NCBI GenBank assembly: GCA_028023455.1
Contig: JAQFVV010012401.1
Coordinates: forward strand, 220,501-284,500
Source: Epiperipatus broadwayi
Taxonomy: Eukaryota > Onychophora > Udeonychophora > Euonychophora > Peripatidae
DNA: 64,000 nt
Reading direction: 5' to 3'
The notes beneath the pieces were generated by a model. That model saw only the letters and a program-made list of their open reading frames with translations, was not told the origin of the DNA and did not search any database. Each line of letters begins with the position of its first letter. Position 1 is the stretch's first letter. The position numbers were made by a program, and so were the translations under genes. Positions 1-13,299 of the stretch are shown here, one piece after another.

Positions 1-514
1 AATTATTCTTTTTAGATATTATTATTCCTGGGGCTTATTCAAAACATATTGACAAAGGTAAATTATATCTCTAAATCTTACTAAACTAATAAATTTAATA
101 ATAATCATTAATAACTATTATTAATAACATACAAATGAAAAGTTGATATTAGAAATAAATATTTTTATTCTAACAAATTAAAATATTTAAAGATAAATTA
201 CGTATTAGATAAACTGGAGAGTACATACGCTAATCCAGATGTGAATCCATTAATAAAAACATTTAAATGATTTTAAAAAGTTCTTGGGTAAATAAGTCTC
301 TTGATCAATAAAATTAAAGTCTCTATCAGGATTCTATTATAAGTATAATTTTAAGAACTGTTTGCAAACGCTTAATTTTGTCACAATCAGGAATGGTTAA
401 TCTTAACTTACCGGTAAGTTTAGTGAGTTTATGAAGCTTGTAGATTACTATGCATAATTTTTTTGTGGGAGAATGAGCATGGCCATTGGTTATAAGTTGA
501 TTTTAAGGTCTATT
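1..514. other. AT-rich stretch, nothing recognised
   Basis: No coding frame, repeat boundary or RNA motif that I can support. The sequence is AT-rich and ordinary for this window. If the exon candidate at 515-647 is real, part of this stretch would be its 3' untranslated region on the minus strand. Confidence 0.5.
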
Positions 515-647
515 CTACTGGTCGGTCATGAAACTTCTCTGGTGTCCATCTTCCAGAATGATGTCAGCAAAGCTCTGGTTCACTCCAACATGCAGAATTA
601 TTTCAGCATAGGGTGATCCTGGATATGTTCTTGTTATCCAGGACTGA
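515..647 (-). CDS. Possible terminal exon (43 codons), unidentified
   Basis: The block is visibly less AT-rich than its surroundings. Read on the minus strand, a pyrimidine-rich tract ending in TAG (plus-strand 648-650) looks like a 3' splice acceptor. It is followed by an open frame of 43 codons from 646 that ends in TAG at 517-515. The translation is of mixed composition, with segments such as TYPGSPYAEIILHVG and QSFADIILEDGHQ, unlike the low-complexity shadow frames elsewhere. I recognise no family. Seen: acceptor-like site, open frame, stop. Inferred: a last coding exon. It could equally be a fragment of a mobile-element protein. The upstream exon would lie to the right, but none is evident nearby. 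Confidence 0.27.
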
Positions 648-650
648 CTA

Positions 651-1585
651 TAAGAAAAACAGATGAACAAGATCCTGATCAAACTCTTTTTATATTCAAG
701 GCTCAGTTTTCAGACTTCTGCCCATGTTATTATCATGGTGTTTAGGTTTATAATCTTGTACATTTTTTATCGGTTTTCAATTACAAAGTTCTCTTTTTTA
801 TCAAGTCTTTCAGCCATCTTTAATTAGCTAAAATATTTTTCTTTTAGCTTATCTGGATTAGTAATTTCTGTCTTTTGTTCTCTCCAATTTTTACTTTTAT
901 TTTTTTAATTACATAAAAAAAATGTGGATGAAAAATTTAACTTTCATTGTACATGTAAAAAAAAAATTATACTAATTAAAAAAAAAATCTAAATTTACTT
1001 TTTTTTTTTTTTAACTTTTACAAAATGCCAATACGTATATTTGTACCATATATAAATAAACGGTACAATATATATATATATTAGTGCAATTAATTGTGTT
1101 GTAGAAATATATGAAAATCTATATGTCAACTATAATTGGACCTTCAGACACAATGTTTTATGGTGGCACCCTTTGGCATCAGATCTGATGCCAGAGACTT
1201 TACTTACAGGAAATATTTTAAAAAACCATTGCTTACTATTTGTTACACTTTTATCACTAACTTGAATGATCTTTAAAGTGGATTGTGGTAATAATTACCA
1301 CATTCTAAAATACTACTATAAATACTGGATTATCACATTATAAAAAATAAGTATCAATCGTAATAAACATCCATTAAATATATGTTTATTTTTAATTGTG
1401 TATAAAATCAGTGATGATTAATCATGTAATACAGTATTTAAAATACTGATAATTTTTTACATATTTTAAATAAACACTGTATCATAGAATTATACTTAAC
1501 AAAAAATTTATTTCTATTTAACAATTATTAGATACTTTATTTTTATTTAGTTATTTTTTATGAATAGCATTATTTATATAGTAAA
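651..1585. other. AT-rich stretch with simple repeats
   Basis: Contains poly-A and poly-T runs (about 955-1015) and a short TA run near 1070-1082. No coding frame or element boundary is supported. Confidence 0.5.
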
Positions 1586-2372
1586 TCAAAGTTGCTTATC
1601 ATAAGAAAATAGTTTTTTTTTTGTTTTTTTTTTTTTTGTAATCTAAAGCGAGTGCACTTTTGGTGAAGTTTGCCATAATCATAACTCTCTTAAATTAATT
1701 ATTGTTGCTGTTTTAATTTTACTGTAATGTAATTATGCATGCATTTCTATTTAAATATTTCATTTATTAGATGATTGGATGCCATTTTTTCTTTTGTTTA
1801 TTACATTTCTATGGTTGGCAATAAACCATGTCTCATTGACTTTTTAATTTTTTCTGCCATTGCACTTCATACACACTAGGCTGACTGTCTGTCGATTAAA
1901 GCAATGACCAAATTGTTTCTTTTAATGTGATTATATAAATATTTGTTCTATGTTAATCTATTTGAGATATTAGCTCTAGATTTCTCATAGTATGTAGTTG
2001 TGCAGCCTGGGCTGGTATATGAAATTTTGTATATTATCTATGGTGCATCCTTCTTTTGTAATTTGTTTTTGGTGTTGTTAATCAACCTATTAAGATTAGG
2101 GGAATATGGAAACTAAATTTGATAGTTGATTCACAGGTTTTTTTAGTTTGTTTGATCATCATCCAATTATTTAACAAATGGAATATTTAAATGGTATAAA
2201 TTAAATAAAAGTGCATGCATAATTACATTATAGTAAAAATAAAGCAGTAACAGTAGTTAATTTAAAAGAGTTATGAATATGGTGAACTTCACTGAAAGTG
2301 TACTCTGCTTTATGTTAAAAGAAGAAAAAACTATTTCATTACAAAGAAGAACAAACATAGGCAAATTTGAAT
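1586..2372. repeat. Foldback element, long member (family A)
   Basis: Two inverted arms, roughly 1606-1770 and 2175-2333, are diverged reverse complements, with weaker pairing outward to about 1586 and 2372. Landmarks: ATTATGCATGCA at the inner end of the left arm against TGCATGCATAATTACATTA on the right, and TGGTGAAGTTTGCCATAA against ATATGGTGAACTTCACTG. About 400 bp of unrelated sequence separates the arms. No transposase frame is visible, so it is non-autonomous. The outer modules are shared with the compact palindrome at 12185-12380, which argues for a dispersed MITE-like family. The superfamily is unknown because I could not fix a target-site duplication. Confidence 0.6.
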
Positions 2373-2682
2373 TACAAATACATGTTAAGGGGAAAAAATT
2401 AATATTATCCAGTAAATAAAATCAGATTTTAAAACCCCACTGAATAGCCAAGGCTTCTACAGCATTTTATCTACAGAGAAACATTGAAGAATTTAATAGT
2501 TTTCACCAAGCTAGATAAATTTTCATTTAATAGTAAATAATTGATACCAAGTTAGATTGACTATTATCAGGTTATCTTAAAGAAAAATCCAAAGCTTAAT
2601 TGAAACTTAAAAGTACTTCCAAGAGATCAATTTAATCTTTAGATTATAGGCATAACAGTGCTAATTGCTACGCATATGACAG

Positions 2683-2736
<54 letters not shown>

Positions 2737-5700
2737 TATATATATATATATATATATAATTGTTTCATATATAAATTTTCCCATATTTTAGTGCAATAAA
2801 TATAAAAGATAAAGGTATTAGATGGTAATAATATTAAATAACAGTTACACATGTTGGAATGCCAAACCTAACTAACTAATTAGAGATAGGTATTTTCATA
2901 ATTTTAAAATAGTTTAAATACTGAAAAATAATGATGATGAGAATGACAGTAGTTTTTTTTTAGTAATAAAGATTGTATTACCTGGTTGATCGTCTATCTG
3001 ATATTTAACTTTCCGCTAAATATCCTTTACTAAAAACAGATTTAAAACATTAGCAAATTTTTTCAACAACACTCCCACCTAGCGCAAATTATAGTAATTT
3101 AAATATGCTAGAAGGTTATGTATTTTAATTTTTATTCAGTGCCATGTTATCCAATATCCTTATACTAATTTTTTTGACTTTCATCAGTGAGGAGTCTTTT
3201 ATATGGAAATAGTGCATCTGTATTTTTGGATCTAATGTACTCCTCCAACACTTACTTTTGCTTAGGTAAACATAAGAAAAAGTGAACAAGTGTGATGTTC
3301 TTTGCACATAAATAAACATTTATTTATACACTATTAGTGCTACCTTTTGGGTAAGATCCTTCTTATAGATCTATGTGTAAAGCATTTTAACATATTACAC
3401 ATTCTACCTGTTACTGCTTTAGTTTTTTGGTGAGCTACAGAATAGATATTTAGAATAGTAATTGAATATATACATTCATTTTTAAGTAATTAAGTGTAAT
3501 TATAAATTTATTTAAACGACATTGATTACTTAAGTAATATTTACTAAGGCCATAAAACTTCAAGAGTGTAGTGTAAGCTTGTGGTTAAGACCTGTAGAGG
3601 TCCCTACCTTCACATTTTCATGCACACACTATTGAGGTTTTAAGTCCTTAGTAAATATAATTAAGTGTATCAATTGAAGTAATCTGCACACATATGCAAA
3701 AAATGAGGTAAGAAGAGAATAGCAGCACATCTTAATAACAATAACAATTTTATTATTAATAATAAACTAACATTAATATTATCATATCACTGGGCTAAAT
3801 GCATGTGAAATAATCAAAATATACAATTTTAAATTGCCAAAGATATTCATTTTAGCTTCATTAATTAAAAGGCTGGGTTTAAATATGTTTATGAATATGT
3901 ATTACATTATTTCAAAGCATTATTACTTTACTGTAAGAATAACTTACAGAATGTGTTCTATTTTCACCAAAATATGAGTAAATGTTAAAAATAGTTCACT
4001 AAATTACTGATAAAAGAAAACCAGAAAAAAAAAAAAAGAATGAAATAATAATTTCTCTCCATACAATGTATATCTCTTGAAAAATTTTATAAGAAAATAT
4101 AAATAAAATTACAAATATATGTTTAGCATATAAAAATAAATAATGTAATTAGCTTACTAATTCTAATAATAAGTTTAGTTTTTTCTTCAGTAGCATAAAT
4201 CAAAAAACTTTGTCAGTAAACTAACTTGGAATTTGTGCACATGTCTTTCTCATAAGTACTTTCAAAATTGAATTTTTAAATTACTGACAGTACATCCTGA
4301 AGATTTAGTTTTTCATAAGTAATTAGAAATTAGAACAATTATTTAGATTTATAATTTTACAAATCCAATATGATGTTTGAATCTCCTTTTACCTAAAGGC
4401 AGGCAATTTAGGAGATCACACTTGTACTGGAGTAGACAATCGATTACCATATTTCAGGTCTTTCCCTTTTAGATTTTTTCTGAACTGCATTTTTCCATCT
4501 CCAAGGAACTACATAATATGAGGCCAATGGTTGGTACCCTTTTAGAAATTATAACAATCATAAGAATTAATACTAGAGTTTTAATGCAACAACTTCAACT
4601 CTTAATAATTACTTCTGCTATGCAAGAAAAATTTGGATGAAACTTACTTTCTTTTTCTTTTATTAATAAGCTGCCTGGTGATCACTAAAGATCCTTTTTT
4701 GAACTCACAAGTTAGCTTTTCTGTTTTCCAAGGAACTGATAAACATTTTGTTGTTAATGAATATTTTAATGTTGATAAATATTCTAATGCAATAAATTTG
4801 TTTTGTTTCTGTTTAATAAATGAATTAATTATCTCGTTTTATTAAAACAACATATTTATTATTTACAAAAAAGTGTTCTTTTAAGTTTAACAATAGTTTT
4901 TGTAAAAATATAAAATTTTAATCTTGTAACCTTTAGATAATTATTAACAATTCAAAGTATATTTTGAGATTTTCATCACAACAAATTCATCTTTTGATTT
5001 ACATGCCCCAAACCAAATCTATTCTACATAAAAAGCCTATCATTACTCCAAATTGGCTTTTTTATATTTGGACAGAGATATCCAATTTGTAAATGTCAAA
5101 ATAGTTCTTTGTAATCTTAAAAATAAAAAAATATATATTCTAATCTAGCTATAGATAACTTTTAAAACTTATGAACCATATTTGTATTGTTATAGTATGT
5201 AAAAAAATATAGGGGGAGGAGGGTAAAAAAGGCTAGAGAAATTATTATGGAATATCATTGTTATTGACTACAGCAAAAGTATTGGATTTTATTGAATAGA
5301 TTGTTTTCACTCATTATTGTTTCACTATGAATGAAACATGTTTTAATCAAAATTGTAAATTTATAAATTGTCTTTATTAATTTTTTTTCAGGGCATTAGA
5401 TCCATTTAATGGAGATGTTTGATGGAAACGATAGAAAATGTCTCATGATTTTGAAAAGGTTATATTATAACAAGTTTAATTAATGATACCAAAAAACCAA
5501 ACATTTATAATGAAACAGATAATAAACAGAAAGTAAGCTACTAGTTTCAACAGTATTTATAATAGAGATTTTTGAGCAGTATATAAGCAGCTTCACAAAG
5601 CAATTATTAATATGAATTGTAGATATATAATGTGAATAGTCATTAAAAGGAAAACCAAGACTATTATTCACTTCCTGCAATGCCAACATAATAATAATTA

Positions 5701-6283
5701 TATTTCTGGAAACTGTTTTTTTAATATTCTGAATACAACTTATCCAAAATTTGTTTTAGTAACAAGTATTTAAACAACTCAAATATTTTATCATTCATCA
5801 ATGAAACAAAAACCTGCAACATCTCTTGACTTTGATAATTTCCAATTTGAGAATATGAATCAGATTAAATAATAAAGAAACTTTTTAGAAACCTATACAT
5901 GGTATAAAATACCATACCATTCAACTATTGTAACAGAATTGGTTTTATATAGAAACTGCTATTCTGTTATATTTGTTGATATAAACCTTCTGTGTGTACA
6001 ACATTACATTTAATTGTGTTTTATAATACTGTGAAAAGATGACATGGTCATAGAATTAATGAATAAAATCTTTAGTTTTCTGGATTTGATAAAATTGAAT
6101 TTATAGTCTGTGAAGATGCATCAAATTGGATTGAGCGTATAAAGTGTATAAGGAATAAAAAATTTCGCAAAAATATATTTTATGATCAACTTCGATGGTG
6201 TTTTTAGGGATAGTAGAGACAGACTCATGTTATAAAAATTATTTCAAAGACATTTTAAAAGGCTCACCACTTCATTTATTTTG
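2373..6283. other. AT-rich stretch; microsatellite, no genes
   Basis: Holds the TA microsatellite at 2684-2757. A short G-rich patch at 5211-5224 stands out from the background. Short open frames here (for example near 3125-3319, 4633-4845 and 5480-5689) have low-complexity translations and no recognisable motif, so I do not call them genes. Confidence 0.5.
2684..2757. repeat. (TA)n microsatellite
   Basis: Almost uninterrupted TA dinucleotide repeat broken by one AATT step. It explains the apparent tyrosine/isoleucine-rich open frame on the minus strand. Confidence 0.95.
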
Positions 6284-6553
6284 CTGTAATGTCTTATATA
6301 AATACAATTTATCCACTACTTTGAACATTTTTTAGCAAAAACCTTTTATTGACCTATATTCATGCACAATATAACATTTCAACTGTTCTGCAGTCTTCTT
6401 CAGAGCCACTTTTATTTTAATTTTTTTTTAAAGTGCTCTGAAAAAGACTGCAGAACAGTCAAAATGTAAGATTGTGCATAAATATAGGTCAATAAAAGAT
6501 TTTTGCTAAAAAGTGTTCAAAGTAGTGGATAAATTGTATTTATGTAAGATGTA
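6284..6553. repeat. Foldback repeat with hairpin-GAAA motif
   Basis: Near-perfect inverted repeat. The left arm, about 6284-6411, and the right arm, about 6430-6553, pair over roughly 125 bp around a T-rich centre. Shared landmarks include ATAAATTGTATTTATRTAAGA and AAAAGTGTTCAAAGTAGTGG. The inner end of each arm carries a CTGAAGAAGACTGCAGAACAG-type hairpin followed by GAAA (left arm, read on minus) or its CpG-decayed form CAAAA (right arm). It has no coding capacity. Related hairpin motifs occur in the foldbacks at 57410-57742 and 62048-62244. Confidence 0.75.
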
Positions 6554-8111
6554 ATATTGTTCATTTCAGAAATATTTACTATAAAAAAACATTGAACTCA
6601 TAACCTCAAAACTGTCAAATAAAGAAACTAAATAATGAATGAAATATAAGAGTAAAAGAGAATATTAATCACAAAATGTATCATTAACCCTTGTTATTCT
6701 TTATCCTTTTTGTTTGGAGTTAAGATTTCACACTTACTTACAAATAACCATTATTAATATTTAAATATGTATGTCTCTATAATGTTTATATATATATAAT
6801 TAAAATCAGATCTTGCAAATTATTTTAAAATATTTAAACAAATTAAAAATTGTTTCGTTTTGAATGAAATAAATAAGAAAATGAACTGGTACACTTTTAA
6901 GAACTGCAAGAAAGATGATTGATACAAAAATGTAGCTATTTACCAAATACTTTTCTATTGAGACAAGAAAATGTATGAAGAAAAAAAACGAGTATAATTT
7001 TTTGTTAATGGTCCATTAAAAAGATTTGACTATCTAGAGTTTGTAAAATAATATGAAAAAGAATTAATAATTTTAAAGTGTACAAGACATAACATCACAC
7101 AATCATATTTAAACAAATAGTGTCTTAAACATATTTAATAAGGGCATTGATAATTTAAATTTCTCTCTAAGAAGATTATTGTATTTGCATTTAACAAATA
7201 TATAATTTTACTAATTTATATTTAGGAATATCTATATTACTAATAAATGTAACCACAATGCTTTGTGCAGTATGAATCTTAACTCTGTGTTTTAACATTA
7301 TATGCATATGTTCGTTAGTTTTCTAATCTAAGAGTCTGACTATAATATGTATTTGAGGAACAAATATTGAAGCTAAATAACTCACTAAAGATAATGTGTA
7401 AATTTATCTCAGATAATGATCTAAAATTAGAATACAATTCATGGAATATTTTTTACTTACTAATGATAAATATTGCTCAGTGCGATAGTTGAGCAAAATT
7501 TGAAGCGCATCAATGTTTGCAAGTCGCACTATTACCAGTCTACATGTGGAAAAGTTTCATGTTACACTGTATATAAATAAAACAAAGTAGAAATCACCTA
7601 TAAATCAATAATTATTTTTATATAATAATAATTTTAAACACTCTTTAATTACATTATATTTCATTCTAACCAAACACTTTTAGTTAAAACTAATTTTATC
7701 AACAACAACAAAAAAAAAAAACTTTACATTTGATAAATCGATCTAGTGATTCTCAAATTGTTCTAATTTAATATTCAAAATTATAATATATTAAAACTAC
7801 CATCAGAGACATTTCTGTAATTATTAAAATTGTATATGAATATAAAAACGCCAAATAATAATACTAAAATAAAAGTCTTGAAAAAATAACAAAATCCCGA
7901 CTTTGATGATCATTTTTCAGTTTAATGTTGTTATCTGGACAAAAAACTTAAGACATATCTGCAGAAATAATAATATAACAGTAGAAAAAGTTAAACAAAA
8001 GAGAAAAAAATCGTTGGAGTCAGAGTCCTAAACGACATAGCAAAATTAAAGTGGCATTAACTGCGAAGCAATTCAAACCCAAGTTAGACATTTATACGTG
8101 TTAACCTGTCA
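6554..8111. other. AT-rich stretch, nothing recognised
   Basis: No supported gene, RNA or element boundary. There are short poly-A runs, for example near 7710-7722. Confidence 0.5.
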
Positions 8112-8176
8112 GGTTTGATTTAGAGTGGTAGAATAGAGTTGATGTCCCTTGCATCGCGGCCACCGAATTCTCTGAC
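8112..8176 (+). repeat. Possible tRNA-derived SINE fragment
   Basis: An A-box-like AGAGTGGTAGAAT (about 8122-8134) is followed by GATGTCCCTTGCATC (about 8141-8155), which can fold as a 4-bp anticodon-like stem with a 7-nt loop. A B-box-like ACCGAATTC lies near 8162-8170. The spacing is tRNA-like, but the loop lacks the invariant U33 and no acceptor stem closes. This is therefore a SINE-type or decayed tRNA-like remnant, not a functional tRNA gene. Confidence 0.38.
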
Positions 8177-9502
8177 AGCCAGTGCTAGAATTTATAAAAA
8201 GTATTTAAAAATAAAAAATTATAAACTTTAAAAGTTTGAATTAAACAAAATATGTATTAATCCATTTCTGTAAATACTTGCACGCGGGTACACACATATA
8301 TAGGTTACACATTATCAACAAGTTTGTGTCTTTTAACAAAATATATCTTTTTTAAGTTTTATGGCAGTCATGGGTCTCTTCTGAAGTCTACTGCTAATCA
8401 CATTCTCCACCACAGCGATAATTTATTTCGTTGTTAATAGAATTAGTTTCTTAGGTAAAGTAATCCATCTTTCTTGATCCAAACAGAAACCCGTTGGTAG
8501 GGAATTAGTTAAATGTAACGTATCGAACGCGATTGCATTACACTTAGAACAGTTAGCGGTCAGGTACTTACAAAATTTTAAAAGTTAACCATTAGATTAT
8601 TTGAAGTAGAAGATTAATCTGGGGGATTATAATTATTTATAAAGGTAAGTGATAGACGTTTTGTAATGTAGAAAAGTGAAAATGACTTAGAAATTATCTA
8701 CACTATCAATGCCTTCGATGAGATTAGATCACATGTTTATATTTATGTGAATCCTTTTATACAAACCGTTTAAATGCAGTTTATCTTTTACTTCACATAT
8801 TGAGAATTCTACTGCTAAGTAAAAGCGATGAGTATATAAAGATGTTTGATGAATGTTGGGAACTTTAATAATAATAAATAAAAAAACTTGATAGACATTC
8901 ACTTATAATTCATACATTTATATGCTTACAAATATTATTACAATTTGATCTATAAATGCCAAATTCTTTGCCCTCACTCTTTTTGTATCATATATATAAT
9001 TATGTAAAAACCTTAAATGTGTGTGGGTGTGTATAAAACATACTTAAGTCTTCAATAAGTGTTGTTTTAATAATTACAATGATTTTATTCTAAATGTGAA
9101 TATTACAATAAATTACTAATAATGAATAGAATATTGCCATTTGGTTATTGTTCAAAATACTTATTAAATGTCCTGCTTTCTTTTGAAAAATATAGACAAC
9201 AGTAGCAGATCGTATTACCATGCATATGACTTTAATCCAAATCTGAGCTGAATAAGCTAAGAAAATGTTTCAACAAGTTTAATAATTTTTCCAGGTAGCC
9301 ACCCATAGCCAAGCCATCTAGATATTAAGAATTACTTAATTATTATTAGCTGGAAGATAAAGCAAGAATAAAAAGACATCATTACCTGGTAATTGAAAAG
9401 TCTAATGAATAATGTATTTCATGATTTCTCTATGAAGAATTATTGGGAAATGTCTTTGTTCTGTAGTGGACTATTTAAAGGTTATCATATGTATATATTA
9501 TT
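8177..9502. other. AT-rich stretch, nothing recognised
   Basis: No coding frame, RNA or repeat structure that I can support. Confidence 0.5.
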
Positions 9503-9602
9503 AAAACAGGCAAAACTCTCCATACAATAGTGCCACTCAATGCAATCCAGAATAATCAATGGATGTGAGAGTGGCACTACTGATGGAGAGTTTTTCCTGT
9601 TT
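9503..9602. repeat. Short hairpin MITE-like palindrome
   Basis: The left arm 9503-9539 and right arm 9567-9602 are near-perfect reverse complements (AAACAGGCAAAACTCTCCAT against the complement of ATGGAGAGTTTTTCCTGTTT, then AGTGCCACTC). They form a stem of roughly 35 bp with a loop of about 27 nt. The size fits a miniature foldback element. A transcript would also resemble a long pre-miRNA hairpin. No target-site duplication was certain. Confidence 0.7.
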
Positions 9603-12184
9603 CATAACAGTTACAAGTAAGCATAAGAAATGGTGATCATGTGATATATGTGTGTGTGCTTATTCTCATTAAAATATAGTATCACTCATATTTTCTTACT
9701 TCAAAATGGTCATTATAAACAATGATCACTATACATTTATATATTTAAAATGCATTCTCATCAGTTTAGTAATTAAGTAATAAACATAGAAACTTGTGAT
9801 CATCCAAATTTCTTGATTATGAAGATTTATGATTATTGAATTTAAGAGTGGCTCTGATAACTAAAAAATAACTAAGAAACATGAATACATATAAGACAAT
9901 AAACAAAAACAAAACCTAAATTTAATAATGAATTTCTGCTGCCACTCATAAGAAAGCAATCATCATAAATCTTCTATGCTTAATGTACAAATGTTCACCC
10001 TTTTACACCTTGCATGAAAGTGGTATGATGAAAGTTATAAATTCATTTCTAGTTCATCTGAATAGAAAATATTAATCATTAAACATATGCATAATGGAAG
10101 ATAATGATCTGAATTTCTGTGTTGGTTGATGGTTGAGATATTATAGAGTTGAAATGAAAAAGACATTTAAAAATATGTGTATCATATATATGCTACTTTT
10201 CTTTTTTTTTAAATCTTGCTTATTTATCTCTGAATTACAGTGATATGTTATAATGCAATTGTAATAATAAATGTAAGTATAGTACAAAATGTATGAAAAA
10301 ATTATATTTAGAGAATTGCAAAATATATCTCATAGTTGGTATTCTGTACCCATTTATAATTATACATTTTAAAGAAATACATAAAACTAAGGGCAATTTA
10401 AGATAAAAATAATCTCTATTTGTTTTGTGAAATTTAATCTAAAAATGTATATTCTGAATAAGCATTGTTTGTGATAACTGGGTCATCTTTACCTTGCAGA
10501 TGAAGTTCTTATCTTTTCATTCATCTTCTAAAGAATCTAAATTATGATAGCTTAGAAAAAGATTGAAAACAAATTGTGAAAGATACTTGGTCAATTGATA
10601 TTGAAAAATAATCAGAATTCAAATTGTTTGTAATGCTTTCAATAGAATCTGTTATATTCTATTTAAGGATATCTATTATATTTAGATTATATTTTCTTTG
10701 TGATAAATACAAAATGTGTAATCCATGTATTTTATTCACATGTACTAATTAGGAAAATGGAATAATGCAAATTAATAATTTTGACTGCATAAATGAAAAG
10801 ACCAGTATGTTAGAAACACTACTGTTTTAATCCAAAAATCAAAACTGAAAATGAATACAACTTAAGGCAAACATTTTCCCCTCTTGTTTTTCTCCTGTTC
10901 AATTTCTACCTAATTCTTTCTTTCATTATCTCTTTCTCTCCCTTAATCTCGATGTATGTATGTATGTTTATGTAAACAATATGGAAGATTCTCAGTTGAA
11001 TCAACTAATTAAATAATGGTTTACACATACACAAATAAATAGCAAAAGTTAATCTGGCTGTTAAATCAATGACTGATTTTTTTTCTACTTATTATCTAAG
11101 ATAATAATATAGAGCATCAACATCTTGTTTTGTTTTTAAAATTTGTTTTACTTATTATCTTTATTAAGTAGGATATAATGAATATAGATGTCATTACTAT
11201 ATAATGCATAAAAAGGTTCAACTATCATTTTTGCCACGGAAATTAATTTAACTATTAAGCAAATTAAATATATAAAATTGAATCACTGGACATATATATA
11301 TATGGATTCAAATCTTAAATTGTTTGCAATCTTATCTCATTAGTTTGGTTAATATAAAGTCATGGTATTATTAAATATATAATTTAGCCATATTCTTTGT
11401 TAAATTTAATTAGTCAGAGAAGTTTATTTTATTTGTAGTATATAGATATTAGAGAATCAAAAATAATATTTAAAAAAAGATAAAACACCAGTAATTAAGG
11501 ACTTTGTTCCTTATGTAAAACAAATAGCTGATAAAATCAATTCTATCCAAAAATATTACAATATTGTATCAGGTTTTCACCATGAACTATAAAATTGGTG
11601 ATATTTTATGGTTTGTGGGATTAAATACTTTTGAAACTCATGGTAGCTAAAATATCCCTTATAGGGTTTGAAATATTTGAGTAATCACTGTATCTGTTTA
11701 AGAACTGATGGATATATTCATTAAGTCAAACAACAGTCATCAATAGCAGCACTCACTCTATGTCAGATATTGGCCATAATATGGAGTTTTTAACACATTT
11801 TAGGCTAAATTACTACCTAGATGTAAGACTACTTTTAAATAATTAGAGAATTCATTGGAATTCCAGTAAGATTCAACTACAAAAAGGAGGTTTATAAAAT
11901 AGCTTAACTTTTACTCATATAAAACAATTTTATAAAGCATATTGATCAAAAACAAAAATCATTAAATTATTTATCTATTCCCATTCACCTTCCTTTTAAT
12001 CAGACCCCCCCCCAATTTTGTATTGGATATATACAATTCATTATCAGCAGTAGGTAAGCAATATTTATTATGAGAAGATGGCAGCTAAGCTTAAACCGAA
12101 ACACTGATTCTATTATATTAAAAATGATAAGCAATCACAAATATGATGTAATGTTGATTTTCCCTTCCTTTGTATTTATAATTT
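9603..12184. other. AT-rich stretch, nothing recognised
   Basis: Simple AT-rich sequence with a short pyrimidine-rich patch near 10880-10945 and a C run at 12005-12013. No supported gene. Confidence 0.5.
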
Positions 12185-12380
12185 AAATTTGCATACATTT
12201 GTTTATCTAGATAATGAAGTGGTTTCCTTCTTTTTTATAATCTAAAACTGAGGGTTTCAGTTCACTATAATCATATCTCTCTATGATTATGATAAACTTC
12301 ATTGAAAGTGCACTTGGTTTTAAGTTATAACAAAGAGAGAAACCATTTTGTTATGCAGACAAACAAATATATCTAAATTT
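12185..12380. repeat. Foldback element, short member (family A)
   Basis: Compact palindrome with arms of about 90 bp. TTTGTTTATCT...TGGTTTCC on the left pairs with GAGAAACCA...AGACAAACAAATA on the right, continuing through CTATAATCATA / TATGATTATGA at the centre. The right half matches the right end of the 1586-2372 element (ACTTCAYTGAAAGTG, then CAAATTTGAATT-like sequence). It therefore looks like an internally deleted member of the same family. Confidence 0.65.
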
Positions 12381-13299
12381 GAATTTCATATAATGATAAA
12401 TTATAAACTGGATTATGATTTTTTTTTGTTTAAAATTCATTTATACAACATATTAAACAAAAAACTGTTATATTTAAATCTGGTTCATCATTTATCATTA
12501 CTCTATCTCCATCTTCTGAGTCTATTTTCATATTTTCATTACTCAAAAGATAACAAATGCTTGACAAATTTCAAATCAGAGATTTAAACATTTTGTAAAT
12601 TAAACTGAACAGCTTTCTGACTTTGAGTGTATTTATAACATCCATTTAAATGACCTTTGCTATTTGGACAATGATAGAGATGCTCTGGCTAAAAAATATC
12701 GCAACACTAATATTAATTAATCCACAATTTCACATTGACTTTATTGCTGAATCATAGAATTTTTAAAGTGATATAGATAGATTAAGCCTATTATAATATT
12801 GATTAAATGAAACATGTCACTATATGCTTGATTGAATTACAAAATAGTTTATAAGTAGCATATATATTTAATGGCAAAACTTCAACAAATGACAAGTCTT
12901 AAGAATAACTGATGAAATAAAATTTATAAAGAAAAAACTGATATTTGCTGTTAATGGTCATATTAAATCTTTTTGAAGCACTGAGTGTAAAATGTTTGCC
13001 ACAAAAATGGTAAAATAATCTTACTATTAGTAGATAATAATTTCATATGATGTTATTTTGAACACCTTAAGAGACTGTCTTGATTATTTTACAAACAATG
13101 ATATAATCCTGAAGCACAAATTTTTAAATAATTTTATTAAATATGTTGCATTTTGATATATAAATGCTACCATATATTTAATAGAATTTTGTAATACTAT
13201 ACCAACAAAAAGTATATGGTCTTGTTGCCAGGAAAATGCAATGAAAGTATAAAAAGCAAAAGTGTGATTTGTATATTGCTTTCTTCAATTTACTCAGAT
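12381..13299. other. AT-rich stretch, nothing firmly recognised
   Basis: May include the upstream part of the reverse-transcriptase relic that becomes readable after 13300, but no motif is clear enough to call. Confidence 0.4.

Noticed and set aside
8112-8176. A functional tRNA gene at the tRNA-like stretch.
   Set aside because: No acceptor-stem pairing, an abnormal loop lacking U33 and an imperfect B-box. Kept only as a SINE-like remnant.
9735-9775. CTGATGA on the minus strand near 9755-9761.
   Set aside because: The following AATGCATT is a local palindrome without a loop, and no GAAA follows at a workable distance.
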